This document shows positions 33,115-42,042 of a stretch of DNA of 64,000 bases, in pieces. This DNA is from Micromonospora sp. C28SCA-DRY-2 (lineage in GTDB: Bacteria; Actinomycetota; Actinomycetes; Mycobacteriales; Micromonosporaceae), in NCBI RefSeq assembly GCF_030519475.1, contig NZ_JAUMKD010000002.1, forward strand, positions 987,501 through 1,051,500. Reading direction: 5' to 3'. The notes beneath the pieces were generated by a model that was given only the letters and a program-made list of their open reading frames with translations, was not told the origin of the DNA and ran no database searches. A program made the translations under genes and the position numbers. Every line of letters begins with the position of its first letter. Positions within the stretch are counted from its first letter, which is position 1.

Positions 33115-34536
33115 TCAGGACACGGGCAGGCCGGCCAGGCCGGCGGCCAGGCCGAGCGCGGCGCTGACGCCGAGGACGCGCAGCACCGACCAGCGGAGCC
33201 CGAAGACCAGCACCGCCGAGATCGCGGCGATGGCCAGCGGCACCGGCCGCCAACTGGTCAGCACGGGCAGTTCGAGGTGCAGCGGGCCGGTCGTCACCAG
33301 GTGCTGCCGGGCGAAGAGGGTGTGCGCGGCGAAGTAGAGGCCGAGGTTGGCGATGACGCCGACCACCGCGGCGGTGATCCCGGTCAGCGCGGCGGACAGC
33401 GTGTGGTTGCCCCGGAGCCGCTCCACGTAGGGCGCGCCCAGCAGGACGAAGAGGAAGCACGGCACGAAGGTCACCCAGGTCGTCAACAGTGAGCCGACGA
33501 CGCCCGCGACCCAGGGATCGAGGCTGCCCGGATTGTGGTACGCGCCCAGAAAGGCGACGAACTGCACGACCATGATCAGCGGGCCGGGGGTGGTCTCGGC
33601 CAGCGCCAGTCCCCGGACCATGTCCCCGGCCGTCAGCCACCCGTACTCCTCCACCGCCCGCTGCGCGACGAACGCGAGCACCGCGTACGCGCCGCCGAAC
33701 GTCACCACGGCGGTCCCGGAGAAGAACAGGCTCTGCTGGGTGTAGACGCTCCCGACCCCGGTCAGCGCCGCCACCGCGGCGACCGGGACGAACCAGGCGA
33801 GCAGGCCGACCACCAGCACCGTCAGGGCACGCCGAGCGGTCGGCCGGCCATGGTGCAGCGCGTCGTCCGAGATCAGCGGGGCGGGACCGGCCGTCCCGCC
33901 GGAGCCGTGGCCGGCGGAGGTGAGGTACGCCGGGCGCCACCGGTGGACCGCCCACCCCGCCAGCGCGGCCAACGCCACGACGATCGGGAAGGGCACCCCG
34001 AACACCGCCAGGGCGGCGAACGCGGTGACGGCGAAGCCGAGCAGGACCGGGTGCGCCAGGGCGCGGCTGCCGACCCGCCACACCGCCTGGGCGACGATCG
34101 CCACCACCGCCGGCGCCAGGCCGGCGAACAACGCCGTCACGATCCGGGTGTCGCCGAACCCCACGTACAGCGCCGACAACGCCAGCAGGGCCACGACGCC
34201 GGGCAGCACGAACAGGATCCCCGCGATCAGGCCACCCCGCAGCCCGTTGAGCAGCCATCCCACGTAGATGGCGAGCTGCTGGGCCTCCGGGCCGGGCAGC
34301 AGCATGCAGTAGTTCAGGGCGTGCAGGAACCGCCGCTGCCCGATCCACCGGCGCTCGTCGACCAGGTGGCGCTGCATCACGGCGATCTGCCCGGCCGGGC
34401 CGCCGAACGTCTGGAGCGAGATCGAGAACCAGGCGCGGACCGCCTGCCCGAACGGCACCACATCCCGTACCGGAACCGCCGGCGCCGCAGGCGACCCCGG
34501 CGAAACGTCGGCTCCGACTCCCGTCACATCCGCCAT
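33115..34536 (-). CDS. chrA: Chromate transporter family protein (ChrA)
   Basis: 473 aa, long two-domain form of the CHR family. The first half contains SLQTFGGPAGQIAVMQRHLV and LLPGPEAQQLAIYVGWLLNG; the second repeats the pattern with TFGGAYAVLAFVAQRA and ETTPGPLIMVVQFVAFLG. About 11-12 helices are seen. Characterised ChrA proteins export chromate; many homologues have unknown substrates. The ATG at 34536 is chosen for GGAGA eight bases upstream; a TTG 18 bases earlier is possible. Confidence 0.9.
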   Translation of the reverse strand: MADVTGVGADVSPGSPAAPAVPVRDVVPFGQAVRAWFSISLQTFGGPAGQIAVMQRHLVDERRWIGQRRFLHALNYCMLLPGPEAQQLAIYVGWLLNGLRGGLIAGILFVLPGVVALLALSALYVGFGDTRIVTALFAGLAPAVVAIVAQAVWRVGSRALAHPVLLGFAVTAFAALAVFGVPFPIVVALAALAGWAVHRWRPAYLTSAGHGSGGTAGPAPLISDDALHHGRPTARRALTVLVVGLLAWFVPVAAVAALTGVGSVYTQQSLFFSGTAVVTFGGAYAVLAFVAQRAVEEYGWLTAGDMVRGLALAETTPGPLIMVVQFVAFLGAYHNPGSLDPWVAGVVGSLLTTWVTFVPCFLFVLLGAPYVERLRGNHTLSAALTGITAAVVGVIANLGLYFAAHTLFARQHLVTTGPLHLELPVLTSWRPVPLAIAAISAVLVFGLRWSVLRVLGVSAALGLAAGLAGLPVS

Positions 34537-34612
34537 GCCGGCAGTCTCCGGCAATATCTATCGGCTTAGTAGGTAATTCCACGGTGCGGGACGGTGACCC
34601 ATGCTTGTGCGG

Positions 34613-35374
34613 TCAGGCGTCGGTGAGCGCGGTGAGGAGCGCCGTGCGGACGGCACGGTCGCGTTCGGCACGGGCGGGGTGCCACGGGCACGCGATATTC
34701 AAGGCGACGACGCGGCCGGTCGCGAGCACCCGCTGGACTGCCCGTAGGACCGCGTCAGTGGACGGCCCGCCCGACGCTGGAAACCGCAGGTCTTGCAGTT
34801 CGTCGGCGTCGACGACATCGACGTCGACATGCAGGACGATGGGTCCTCCGGGTAGGACCACGTCGTCGACCTCATCGACGGTTCGCCGCACCAGCCTGCT
34901 CTGGGCCAGGTATGCGACCTCGGCCGGATCCAGGTCGCGCGCGTCCACGAGGATGGCCCGGTCCTCGGCGATCGGACGCAGGCCGAGAGGCTTGGCCAGC
35001 AACTCGTCGTGCGCGCCCATGGCCAGACGCAGTGCCAGACCGCCGAGGTATCCCGACGTCGATGTTTCCAGGGTGTGCACGTCACCGTGCGCGTCGAACC
35101 ACACGACGCCGGGCTCGGCGCCAGCCCGCTGAACGCCGGCGATTGTTGCCAGGGCGACCAGGCAGTCACCGGAGACAACGGTCGGTACCGCGCCCCCGCG
35201 GGTATGCTCCGCCACGGCGGCGGCGACGGCGTCGTACAGCACATTGAGGCGCTGCCAGACAGTCCCGTCCGGTAGCGCGGCCTCGACGGTCACAGTGTCG
35301 GCGCCGGACACCGGGAGACTGTCGTCAGCCAGCCGCTGGTCCTGGTGGTACGGCACGTGAATAATCGTCACCAC
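34613..35374 (-). CDS. Arginase/ureohydrolase family protein with altered metal site
   Basis: 253 aa. Family metal motifs are present: VVSGDC (residues 67-71), WFDAHGD (92-98) and HVDVDVVD (182-189). In classical arginase and agmatinase the first motif is GGDH, where His binds metal A; here a Cys (71) stands at that place, so metal content or substrate is probably different. The substrate loop does not match arginase or agmatinase well enough to name an enzyme. Two GTG codons in a row (35374 or 35371) could start it; no ribosome site is seen. Same strand as chrA, 76 bp apart. Confidence 0.82.
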   Translation of the reverse strand: MVTIIHVPYHQDQRLADDSLPVSGADTVTVEAALPDGTVWQRLNVLYDAVAAAVAEHTRGGAVPTVVSGDCLVALATIAGVQRAGAEPGVVWFDAHGDVHTLETSTSGYLGGLALRLAMGAHDELLAKPLGLRPIAEDRAILVDARDLDPAEVAYLAQSRLVRRTVDEVDDVVLPGGPIVLHVDVDVVDADELQDLRFPASGGPSTDAVLRAVQRVLATGRVVALNIACPWHPARAERDRAVRTALLTALTDA

Positions 35375-35736
35375 CGCAGGATATTCACGCGCATGGCGCT
35401 GACCACGTCCACCACGACGCGTGTGACGGCCAAACCCGGGCCTGGCTGCACGTCATCCGGCTACCCACCCCGCGCCGCATCAGCTGCAGGCGGTACGGAA
35501 GCCGACCAACGCGGGCCAACGGCCGGCTCAGGGCTTCCGTCTGCCGCGCCAGTCCAAACCCCGGATCGGCTCGCCCCCGGCCCGTGTCCCACAGCCACAG
35601 GCCGTCTCAGCGGCCCAGGCAACGCCGTCGACAACCCGAGCATCGAACGAGCGACCCGGCTTGATCAACCCGCCCACGGTATGCCCACGACGACTCGCGA
35701 CCCGCTGGACTCAGCCGGACCCAGCTAGCTCAAAGA
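35375..35736. other. 362-bp region with no supported gene
   Basis: Between the arginase-family gene start and the tRNA-Tyr terminator. It is slightly less GC-rich than its surroundings. The open frames have no ribosome sites and no recognisable protein features. It should carry the arginase-family promoter; none was assigned. Confidence 0.55.
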
Positions 35737-35778
35737 CAACGGCCCCTGATCAGCATCTCTGCTGGTCAGGGGCCGTTG
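35737..35778 (-). terminator. Terminator after tRNA-Tyr
   Basis: 19-bp stem with a single G-T wobble (35737-35755 with 35760-35778), four-base loop, 7 bp past the encoded CCA and followed on the minus strand by TCTTTG. The longest stem of this type in the window. Confidence 0.85.
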
Positions 35779-35785
35779 GCGCTCC

Positions 35786-35869
35786 TGGTGGCGGGTAGAG
35801 GATTCGAACCTCTGTAGCTTTCGCGACGGATTTACAGTCCGCTCCCATTGGCCGCTCGGGCAACCCGCC
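35786..35869 (-). tRNA. tRNA-Tyr (anticodon GTA)
   Basis: 84 nt including an encoded 3' CCA (35786-35788). Acceptor GGCGGGT with ACCCGCC, anticodon loop CTGTAAA, long variable arm (class II, as bacterial tRNA-Tyr). It is the only one of the four tRNA genes here that encodes CCA. Own promoter and terminator, so an independent transcript. Confidence 0.96.
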
Positions 35870-35907
35870 AGGGCACCCCACCGCGTCGCGACGCGGCAGC
35901 GAGAGCA

Positions 35908-35938
35908 AGGATAGCGGCTCCCCCCGGCACAGGTGCAA
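35908..35938 (-). promoter_or_regulatory. Candidate promoter of tRNA-Tyr
   Basis: Minus strand TTGCAC (35933-35938), 19 bp, TATCCT (35908-35913), 38 bp before the tRNA 5' end. The spacer is rather long. Confidence 0.5.
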
Positions 35939-36017
35939 GCGGGTACCGTCAGGGGGTCGTACCGCTGGTCAGCGGGGGACACAGGACCACAAACCGCCGG
36001 ACAGCAGGAGCATGAGC

Positions 36018-36512
36018 ATGGCAGCGAACCCGTCGTTCGACATCGTGAGCAAGGTCGACCGGCAGGAGGTCGACAACGCCCTCCGTCAGGCCGAGAAGGA
36101 GCTCGCGACGCGGTTCGACTTCCGGGGCACCGGCGCCGAGATCTCCTGGTCGGGCGAGGAGGCGATCAGCCTCCAGGCCGAGACCGAGGAGCGGGTGCGG
36201 GCCGCGCTGGAGGTCTTCAAGGAGAAGCTGGTCAAGCGGAACATCTCGCTCAAGTCGCTGGACGCCGGTGACCCGCGTTCCTCCGGCAAGGTGTTCAAGA
36301 TCGACTGCAAGGTCATCCAGGGCATCGACTCGGACAAGGCCAAGGCGATCAGCAAGAAGATCCGCGATGAGGGCCCGAAGGGCGTCCAGGCCCAGATCCA
36401 GGGCGACCAGCTGCGGGTGACCGGCAAGAAGAAGGACGACCTCCAGGCCGTCATCGCCCTGCTCAAGGGCGAGGACTTCGGGGTCGCCCTGCAGTTCACC
36501 AACTACCGGTAA
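36018..36512 (+). CDS. yajQ: YajQ-family nucleotide-binding protein
   Basis: 164 aa, with the characteristic [18 protein letters not shown] start and [10 protein letters not shown] segment of the UPF0234/YajQ family, which has two RRM-like ferredoxin folds. Homologues in Xanthomonas and Pseudomonas bind cyclic-di-GMP and affect transcription; the actinobacterial role is not established. The ATG at 36018 was chosen because AGGAG is seven bases upstream, while the ATG at 36012 is too close to it. It stands alone, 6 kb from the c-di-GMP enzyme gene. Confidence 0.93.
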   Translation: MAANPSFDIVSKVDRQEVDNALRQAEKELATRFDFRGTGAEISWSGEEAISLQAETEERVRAALEVFKEKLVKRNISLKSLDAGDPRSSGKVFKIDCKVIQGIDSDKAKAISKKIRDEGPKGVQAQIQGDQLRVTGKKKDDLQAVIALLKGEDFGVALQFTNYR

Positions 36513-36870
36513 GGCCCGCGCTTCGTCGCAGGTCGGCTCGTACCGACCCGCTGCCCGGGCAAAGGCCGCCGCCGGTTGCCGTCATTGGTGAGCGTCGCCC
36601 TCTGACGGCCTGGCGGCGGCCTGGCTCCGAGCTTCGTCAGCGAGCCTGTGCGCCGGGCCGCCCTCCCCACTCGACCAAACAGGAGCGTCCACATCACCGG
36701 CAGCCGGCCTGCCGTGTCCGCGAAATGCTCGACACTCGCGTCCCGTCTGAGGCCCGACATGATCCTCAAGGCGCTTCGCGGAGCCCCCTCACGGTCCGCG
36801 ACGGGGGCGCGCGCATCGCGGCAGAGCAGTTCGGTTTGTTGGGGCCATCGTCGGCTCCTACGATCGCCCG
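36513..36870. other. 358-bp region with no supported gene
   Basis: Between yajQ and the GNAT gene, both on the plus strand. No ribosome site, conserved frame or convincing terminator was found. It reads like decayed or regulatory sequence. Confidence 0.5.
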
Positions 36871-37341
36871 ATGGTTGATGTCGTGATCTCTCCCGTACTG
36901 CCCGTGGACGTGGGAGAGATCCTCACCCTCCAGCGGGCCGCCTACGTCACCGAGGCCCAGCTCTACAGCGATGCCTCGCTGCCCGCTCTGACTCAGACGT
37001 ACGACGAGCTGGCCGCCGAACTCGGGTCGGATCTGGCGCTGAAGGCGACGATGGGGCACCGCATCGTGGGCTCGGTCCGCGCTCGCCTCGAGGGGTCGGT
37101 CCTGCATATCGGCCGCCTCGTGGTTGCGCCGGATCTCCAGGGCCGCGGCATCGGCACGCGGCTGCTGACCGCTGTTGAGCGCGAGGCAGCCGGTAAGGCG
37201 GACCGCTACACGCTGTTCACCGGCCATCTGAGCCGCGCCAACATCCGCCTCTACGAGCGGCACGGCTACACCGAGGTTCGTCGGGTGCGGTTGACGTCCG
37301 ACGTGGTGCTGGTCCACCTCGAAAAGCCGGCGGACAGGTAG
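36871..37341 (+). CDS. GNAT-family N-acetyltransferase
   Basis: 156 aa. Motif A for acetyl-CoA binding is clear: LVVAPDLQGRGIGTRLLTAV (residues ~88-107), followed by RANIRLYERHGYTEV, the motif B signature. The N-terminus VVISPVLPVDVGEILTLQRAAY is usual for small-molecule acetyltransferases. The substrate is unknown. Convergent with the zinc alcohol dehydrogenase gene; the ribosome site is weak (CGATCGCCCG before ATG). Confidence 0.87.
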   Translation: MVDVVISPVLPVDVGEILTLQRAAYVTEAQLYSDASLPALTQTYDELAAELGSDLALKATMGHRIVGSVRARLEGSVLHIGRLVVAPDLQGRGIGTRLLTAVEREAAGKADRYTLFTGHLSRANIRLYERHGYTEVRRVRLTSDVVLVHLEKPADR

Positions 37342-37429
37342 CGACAGCAGACAGTGGTCGTCGACGACCCGGCGGGCGTCGTCGCCACCGGCCGTCGTGC
37401 GGGACACCGGTCGGCGGCGACGGCCCGGC

Positions 37430-38452
37430 TCACGGGTTGAGCAGCACCTTGATCGCCCGACGTTCGTCCATGGCCCGGTAGCCCTCGGCGGCCTGCTCGA
37501 GCGGGAGGGTGAGGTCGAAGACCTTGCCCGGGTCGATCTCACGGCGGCAGATCAGGTCGATCAGCTCGGGCAGGAAACGACGCACCGGGGCCGGGCCGCC
37601 GTGCAGGTGCACGTGGGAGAAGAACAGCTCCTCGCCGGGCACCTCGACGCCGTGTGCCACGCCGACGAAGCCGACGTGGCCCCCCGCCCGCGTGGAGCGG
37701 ATGGCCTGCATCATCGACTCCTGGGTGCCGACCGCCTCGATGACCGAGTGCGCGCCGAGCCCGTCGGTGAGGTCCTTGATCCGCGCCACGCCCTCGTCAC
37801 CGCGCTCGGTGACGATCTCGGTCGCACCGTAGTGGGCCGCCAGCTTCTGGCGGGGCTCGTGCCGGCTGACCGCGATGACGCGTTCCGCGCCGAGGCGCCG
37901 GGCCGCCAGCACGGCGAGCAGACCCACCGCACCGTCACCGACGACCGCGACGGTCTTGCCCGGGCCCACCTCGGCGGCCACCGCGCCGAACCAGCCGGTG
38001 CCGAGTACGTCGGAGGCCGCGAGCAGGTCCGGGACCAGGTCGTCCGCGGGCATCTCGGGCGTGGCGACCAGGGTGCCGTCGGCCAGCGGGACGCGCAGGT
38101 ACTCGGCCTGGGCGCCGAGTCCGCCGACCGGCTCCCGTTGCAGGCAGGAGGACTGGTAGCCGGCCCGGCAGATGGGGCAGGTGTTGTCGGAGGCGAAGAA
38201 GGAGCCGACGACGAACTGGCCGGGCTTGACGTTCCTGACCTCGCTGCCCACCTCCTCGACCACACCGACGTACTCGTGGCCCATCGGGGACGGCCCGTTG
38301 ACCGCTTCGATGCCGCGGTACGGCCACAGGTCCGAGCCGCAGACGCAGGTGGCGGCGAGGCGGATGACGGCGTCGGTGGGGAGGAGGATCCGCGCGTCCT
38401 CGCGCTCCTCCACCCGGACATCGCCGGGGGCGTGCAGGACGGCACCACGCAT
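37430..38452 (-). CDS. Zinc-dependent alcohol dehydrogenase family protein
   Basis: 340 aa, medium-chain dehydrogenase. The catalytic zinc motifs CVCGSDLWPY and MGHEYVGVVEEVG are in the first 70 residues; structural-zinc cysteines in NTCPICRAGYQSSC; NAD(P)-binding AVVGDGAVGLLAVLAARRLGA near residue 175. The ATG at 38452 has AAGGAAG six bases upstream; the open frame extends 26 codons further without support. The substrate is not clear: the sequence looks like a formaldehyde/threonine-type branch rather than ethanol dehydrogenase. Confidence 0.88.
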   Translation of the reverse strand: MRGAVLHAPGDVRVEEREDARILLPTDAVIRLAATCVCGSDLWPYRGIEAVNGPSPMGHEYVGVVEEVGSEVRNVKPGQFVVGSFFASDNTCPICRAGYQSSCLQREPVGGLGAQAEYLRVPLADGTLVATPEMPADDLVPDLLAASDVLGTGWFGAVAAEVGPGKTVAVVGDGAVGLLAVLAARRLGAERVIAVSRHEPRQKLAAHYGATEIVTERGDEGVARIKDLTDGLGAHSVIEAVGTQESMMQAIRSTRAGGHVGFVGVAHGVEVPGEELFFSHVHLHGGPAPVRRFLPELIDLICRREIDPGKVFDLTLPLEQAAEGYRAMDERRAIKVLLNP

Positions 38453-38578
38453 GGGGTCTTCCTTTCGATCCGCGGTTCGGCCGGGGCACGGCCCACCCTT
38501 CCGGCTTACCCCGGCCAGGCCGTGGGACACAGCGCCCGGTACGGCTGCTACCGCACCACCCGGCTTCCGTCATCGGGG

Positions 38579-38610
38579 TTGCATCCGGTACCCGGGTACA
38601 GGCTTACCGT
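38579..38610 (+). promoter_or_regulatory. MerR-type promoter with long spacer and palindrome
   Basis: TTGCAT (38579-38584), 20-bp spacer, TACCGT (38605-38610). The spacer contains the perfect palindrome GTACCCGGGTAC, the position where MerR-family proteins bind and untwist over-long promoters. The expected transcription start is at or within a base of the ATG at 38617, so the mRNA would be leaderless. Confidence 0.65.
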
Positions 38611-38616
38611 CGGGGC

Positions 38617-38961
38617 ATGAGCGGACACCACCTCACCACGGACGACGCCTGGGTGCCGGACGCGTGCACCCTGCCGACGGCCGAACGGCCGCTGCGGCTC
38701 GCCGAGTTCACCGAGTTCTTCCGTACCGCGGTGCGGGGCGTCGACCGGCCGTCGGCCCGGCACCTGCGGCTGCGGCTCGACGGCTCGGCGCGGGTGGAGC
38801 AGGCAGCGCGGGACCTCATCGCCCGCGAGTCGTCCTGCTGCTCGTTCTTCACCTTCGACCTCGCCCGGTCCGGCCCGGACGCGCTGACGCTGGAGGTCCG
38901 GGTGCCGGCGGCGTACGTCGAGGTGCTCGACGGCCTGGCCGCGACGGCGGACGCGCGGTGA
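38617..38961 (+). CDS. Small protein with vicinal cysteines, partner of MerR regulator
   Basis: 114 aa. The N-terminal part has DAWVPDACTLPTAERPLRLAEF; the central motif ESSCCSFFTFDL places two neighbouring cysteines at 74-75, with a third at 17. The C-terminal half looks like a small beta/alpha fold. I do not know a characterised member. The layout suggests a thiol-metal or thiol-oxidant sensor or scavenger. It overlaps the MerR gene by four bases (GTGA) and is preceded by a MerR-type promoter, so the two make one autoregulated unit. Confidence 0.75.
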   Translation: MSGHHLTTDDAWVPDACTLPTAERPLRLAEFTEFFRTAVRGVDRPSARHLRLRLDGSARVEQAARDLIARESSCCSFFTFDLARSGPDALTLEVRVPAAYVEVLDGLAATADAR

Positions 38962-39398
38962 GCGGGGCCGGGCTGCGCAGCGGTCAACTGGCCGAGGCGG
39001 CCGGCGTCAACCCGCAGACGCTGCGCTACTACGAGCGTCGTGGCCTGCTCGCCGCCCCGCGGCGGTCCCCCGGCGGGCATCGGCTGTATCCGGCCGAGAC
39101 GGTCACCCTGCTGCGGGTGATCCGTACCGCGCAGCGCCTCGGCTTCACCCTCACCGAGGTCGCCGACCTGATCGACGCCGGGCGGCACCACCACGGCAGC
39201 CGCCCGGACACCGGCCTGCGGGCCCGGGCCGTGCGGAAGCTGGCCGAGGTGGAGCGGAAGCTGGCGGACCTCACGGTCATCCGGGACACGCTGCGGGCGG
39301 CCGTCTCGGCCGGCTGCGACGACCTCGTCGCCTGCGCCGGCAGTTCCCGCTGCCCGCTGCCCTTCGCCGACGGCAGCGACCGGGGCGGTGCCCACTGA
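38958..39398 (+). CDS. MerR-family transcriptional regulator
   Basis: 146 aa. The winged-helix N-terminus RSGQLAEAAGVNPQTLRYYERRGLL is the standard MerR DNA-binding domain; a dimerisation helix follows (~85-118). The effector end has Cys120, Cys126 and Cys132 in AGCDDLVACAGSSRCPLPF, suggesting binding of a soft metal or thiol reagent. The pattern resembles but does not equal the Cys82/117/126 set of mercuric MerR. The GTG at 38958 overlaps the stop codon of the preceding gene; the longer in-frame reading from 38172 is not real. Confidence 0.9.
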   Translation: MSGAGLRSGQLAEAAGVNPQTLRYYERRGLLAAPRRSPGGHRLYPAETVTLLRVIRTAQRLGFTLTEVADLIDAGRHHHGSRPDTGLRARAVRKLAEVERKLADLTVIRDTLRAAVSAGCDDLVACAGSSRCPLPFADGSDRGGAH

Positions 39399-39411
39399 CC
39401 GGCCATCCGGG

Positions 39412-39507
39412 TCAGCCGGCGAAGATCAGCAGCAGGATCACCGTGAGGATCGCGCTGATCAGCAGCGAGCCGAGGCAGCCGACCCGGTTCGAGAAGAAGA
39501 CGAACAT
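39412..39507 (-). CDS. 31-aa membrane microprotein
   Basis: MFVFFSNRVGCLGSLLISAI followed by LTVILLLIFAG and a stop. A short aromatic/basic head, one Gly-Cys turn and one long hydrophobic helix. GAAGG lies six bases before the ATG. Similar tiny proteins (FFSN-R-x-GCLGS then a helix) occur widely in actinobacterial genomes as far as I recall; no function is known to me. It is convergent with merR, 13 bp after it, and may share transcription ends. Confidence 0.65.
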   Translation of the reverse strand: MFVFFSNRVGCLGSLLISAILTVILLLIFAG

Positions 39508-39549
39508 GGTCGCCTTCTACCCGTTCCGGGTCGGCCCCAGACCTCCCGG

Positions 39550-40809
39550 TCAGGCCGGGATGGGCTCGTCGACGCGTACCGTCGCGGCCTCCGCGCGGGC
39601 GATGGGGCCGCCCGGCAGCGCGGCGACCGCGGCCCCGACGGCGACCGCGGCCCCGGCGAAGAGGAACGCCCAGGGCACCCCGCCGGCGTGGTCGACGATC
39701 AGCCCGGCGACCGCGCCGCCGGCCGCGCTCGCCCCGACCGACATGGTGACCACCCAGGTGTACGCCTCGTTCAGCATGCTGACCGGCGAGATCCGCCCGA
39801 CCAGGGTGTTCTCCAGGGTGAGCGCGGGCGCGATGGTGGCACCGCCGATCACCAGCGCGGTGCCCAGCGCGGCCGGGGTGGGCATCAGCGCGAAGACGGC
39901 GAAGCTGGCCGCCACCGCGCCGAGCAGCCAGGCGAACTGCCGGGTCATGTTGGGCGACGGCCGGCGGACGCCGAACCAGAACCCACCGGCGGCGCTCCCG
40001 ATGCCCCAGACGGCGAGCAGCACCCCGGCCAGGCTGTCCGGGTCGTCGGCGGTGTAGCCGGTGGCGAAGGCCGGCACGATCACACCGGCCGCGCCGAACG
40101 CGATGCCCAGGCTGGCCACGCAGAGCAGCAGCGCCGGGAAGCCGGCGACGCGCAGCGGGCCGAGGCCGCGGGCCCGGTGCTCGTGCGGGTGCGGACGCCA
40201 GCCGCGCATCACCCGGCCGAGTGCCACCGCCGTGGTGCCGACGAGGGTCACCACGGCCGAGCCGACCAGCGCGGCCCGGGCGTCGGCGACCAGCACGAAC
40301 CCGGCCACCAGCAGCGGACCGAGCACGAAGACGATCTCGAACAGGGTGGTCTCCGCGGCCAGCGCGGTGTTGCGCAGGTGGTGCCGGCCGGTGGCGGGGG
40401 CGGTCAGGTCGTTCCAGGCGCCCCGGATCGCGGCGGTCAGCGGCGGGTAGGTGGCGCCGGCGACCCCGGCGGCCAGGAAGATCATCGACAGGTTGCCACC
40501 GCCGGGGCGGGCCGCGCCGAGCAGGCCCAACAGGGCGAGCGGGTGGGCGACCGCGGTGCCGAGCAGCACCGGGGTGGGGCCGACCCGGTCGGCGATCCGC
40601 CCGGCGACCGGGCTGAGCGCGGCGCCGGAGAGGGCGTAGATGCCACCGGCGACCGCGGCGAGCGAGTATCCCCCGGTCACCTGCTCGACCACGAGCAGCA
40701 GCGCCAGCGGTGTCATGCCGATCCCGAGCCGGCCGACGATGCCGGTGACCAGCAGCATCGGGGCCCCGGGGATCCGCCAGACGCCCAGGTACTGGCGCAG
40801 TGCGGCCAC
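39550..40809 (-). CDS. MFS transporter
   Basis: 419 aa with 12 helices; the conserved loop [21 protein letters not shown] lies between helices 2 and 3. The segment [28 protein letters not shown] in the second half is typical of an actinobacterial group of unknown efflux proteins. The GTG at 40809 is chosen because AGGAGG lies six bases upstream. The substrate is unknown. It ends 42 bp from the microprotein start on the same strand. Confidence 0.87.
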   Translation of the reverse strand: MAALRQYLGVWRIPGAPMLLVTGIVGRLGIGMTPLALLLVVEQVTGGYSLAAVAGGIYALSGAALSPVAGRIADRVGPTPVLLGTAVAHPLALLGLLGAARPGGGNLSMIFLAAGVAGATYPPLTAAIRGAWNDLTAPATGRHHLRNTALAAETTLFEIVFVLGPLLVAGFVLVADARAALVGSAVVTLVGTTAVALGRVMRGWRPHPHEHRARGLGPLRVAGFPALLLCVASLGIAFGAAGVIVPAFATGYTADDPDSLAGVLLAVWGIGSAAGGFWFGVRRPSPNMTRQFAWLLGAVAASFAVFALMPTPAALGTALVIGGATIAPALTLENTLVGRISPVSMLNEAYTWVVTMSVGASAAGGAVAGLIVDHAGGVPWAFLFAGAAVAVGAAVAALPGGPIARAEAATVRVDEPIPA

Positions 40810-40901
40810 GATCGACCTCCTCGCAGGGGTGTAATGAGTGGAAGACGTTTTGACCCTAACGCTCGGTCGCCCGTCGGAGAAACGGTTTGTGCCCGTACAC
40901 A

Positions 40902-40943
40902 CGGCTCCGCCCGCACCCGGAGGTCCGGGTACGGGCGGAGCCG
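40902..40943 (-). terminator. Terminator after htpX
   Basis: 20-bp stem with one mismatch (40902-40921 with 40924-40943), 12 bp past the htpX stop codon on the minus strand. A strong structure without a T-run. Confidence 0.75.
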
Positions 40944-40955
40944 GTGGTTCTCAGG

Positions 40956-41831
40956 TCAACGCTCGAACTGCACCGGGCCGGCGCTGGCGGCCATCCGCTC
41001 CAGCCGGGCGACCCGCTCCTCCATCCGCGGGTGGGTGGAGAAGAGCGCCGCCACACCGCCACCCCGGAACGGGTTGTCGATCATCAGGTGGGCGGTGCTG
41101 GTGAGCTGCCCCTGAGCCGGCAGCGGCCGGCGCTGGGTACCCATGTGGATCTTCCGCAGCGCGCTCGCCAGGGCCAGCGGGTCCCGGGTCAGCTGGGCGC
41201 CGGAGGCGTCCGCCTGGAACTCCCGGCTCCGGCTGATGGCCAGCTGGATGATCGTCGCGGCGATCGGGCCCAGGATGATGGTGAGCAGCAGCACGGCCGG
41301 GTTCGGCGAGTCCTCGTCGTCCCCACCGCCCAGCGGGATGAACCAGGCGATGTTCGCCAGCGTGGTGATGATGCCGGCCAGGCCGGCGGCCACGCTGGAG
41401 ATGAGGATGTCCCGGTTGTAGACGTGCGACAGCTCGTGTCCGATCACGCCACGCAGCTCGCGGTAGTCGAGGATCTCGGTGATCCCCTGGGTCACGCAGA
41501 CCGCCGCGTTCTGCGGGTTGCGCCCGGTGGCGAACGCGTTCGGCTGCGACGTCGGGCTCACGTAGAGCCGCGGCATCGGCTGCCGGGCCTCGGTGGCCAG
41601 CTCGCGGACCATCCGGTAGAGCTCGGGGAACTGCGCCTCGGTGACCGGTTGCGCCCGCATCGAGCGCAGTGCGAGCTTGTCCGAGTAGAAGTAGGTGAAG
41701 CCGTTCATCAGCAGGGACACGACGACGGCGATGACCAGTCCACCACTGCCGCCGAACCAGTAGCCCACCGCCAGGATCAGCGAGGTGAGCAGGCCGAGCA
41801 GCGCGGCGGTCTTCAGACGGTTGTGATGCAC
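40956..41831 (-). CDS. htpX: Membrane zinc protease HtpX homologue
   Basis: 291 aa. Zinc motif HELSH at 132-136 with the third ligand in SREFQAD near residue 213; membrane helices at ~9-25, ~31-48, ~148-168 and ~180-200. HtpX degrades damaged membrane proteins together with FtsH. The GTG at 41831 has AGGAG five bases upstream. The family length is normal. A strong terminator follows. Confidence 0.92.
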   Translation of the reverse strand: MHHNRLKTAALLGLLTSLILAVGYWFGGSGGLVIAVVVSLLMNGFTYFYSDKLALRSMRAQPVTEAQFPELYRMVRELATEARQPMPRLYVSPTSQPNAFATGRNPQNAAVCVTQGITEILDYRELRGVIGHELSHVYNRDILISSVAAGLAGIITTLANIAWFIPLGGGDDEDSPNPAVLLLTIILGPIAATIIQLAISRSREFQADASGAQLTRDPLALASALRKIHMGTQRRPLPAQGQLTSTAHLMIDNPFRGGGVAALFSTHPRMEERVARLERMAASAGPVQFER

Positions 41832-42042
41832 GTTCGCTCCTTCGGTGCACGGATCGCGAGGATCCGCTGACCGGTTCAACAACCCGGTACCCGTCAACCA
41901 TCCGTCTCATGGCTGTGAGTTGCCTGGGACGTCCGGAGTGCCCGCCCCCCGATTGCCGCCGGCGAGACCAGGAACACCCCGACCTGGCTGTTCTCCACCC
42001 GGCTGGCGGTGCCCGGGTACTGCCTGCCACTGCACCCCGGCT

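Noticed and set aside
35345..35728. 127-codon frame between arginase-family gene and tRNA-Tyr
   Set aside because: Overlaps the arginase-family start and shows no protein-like features.
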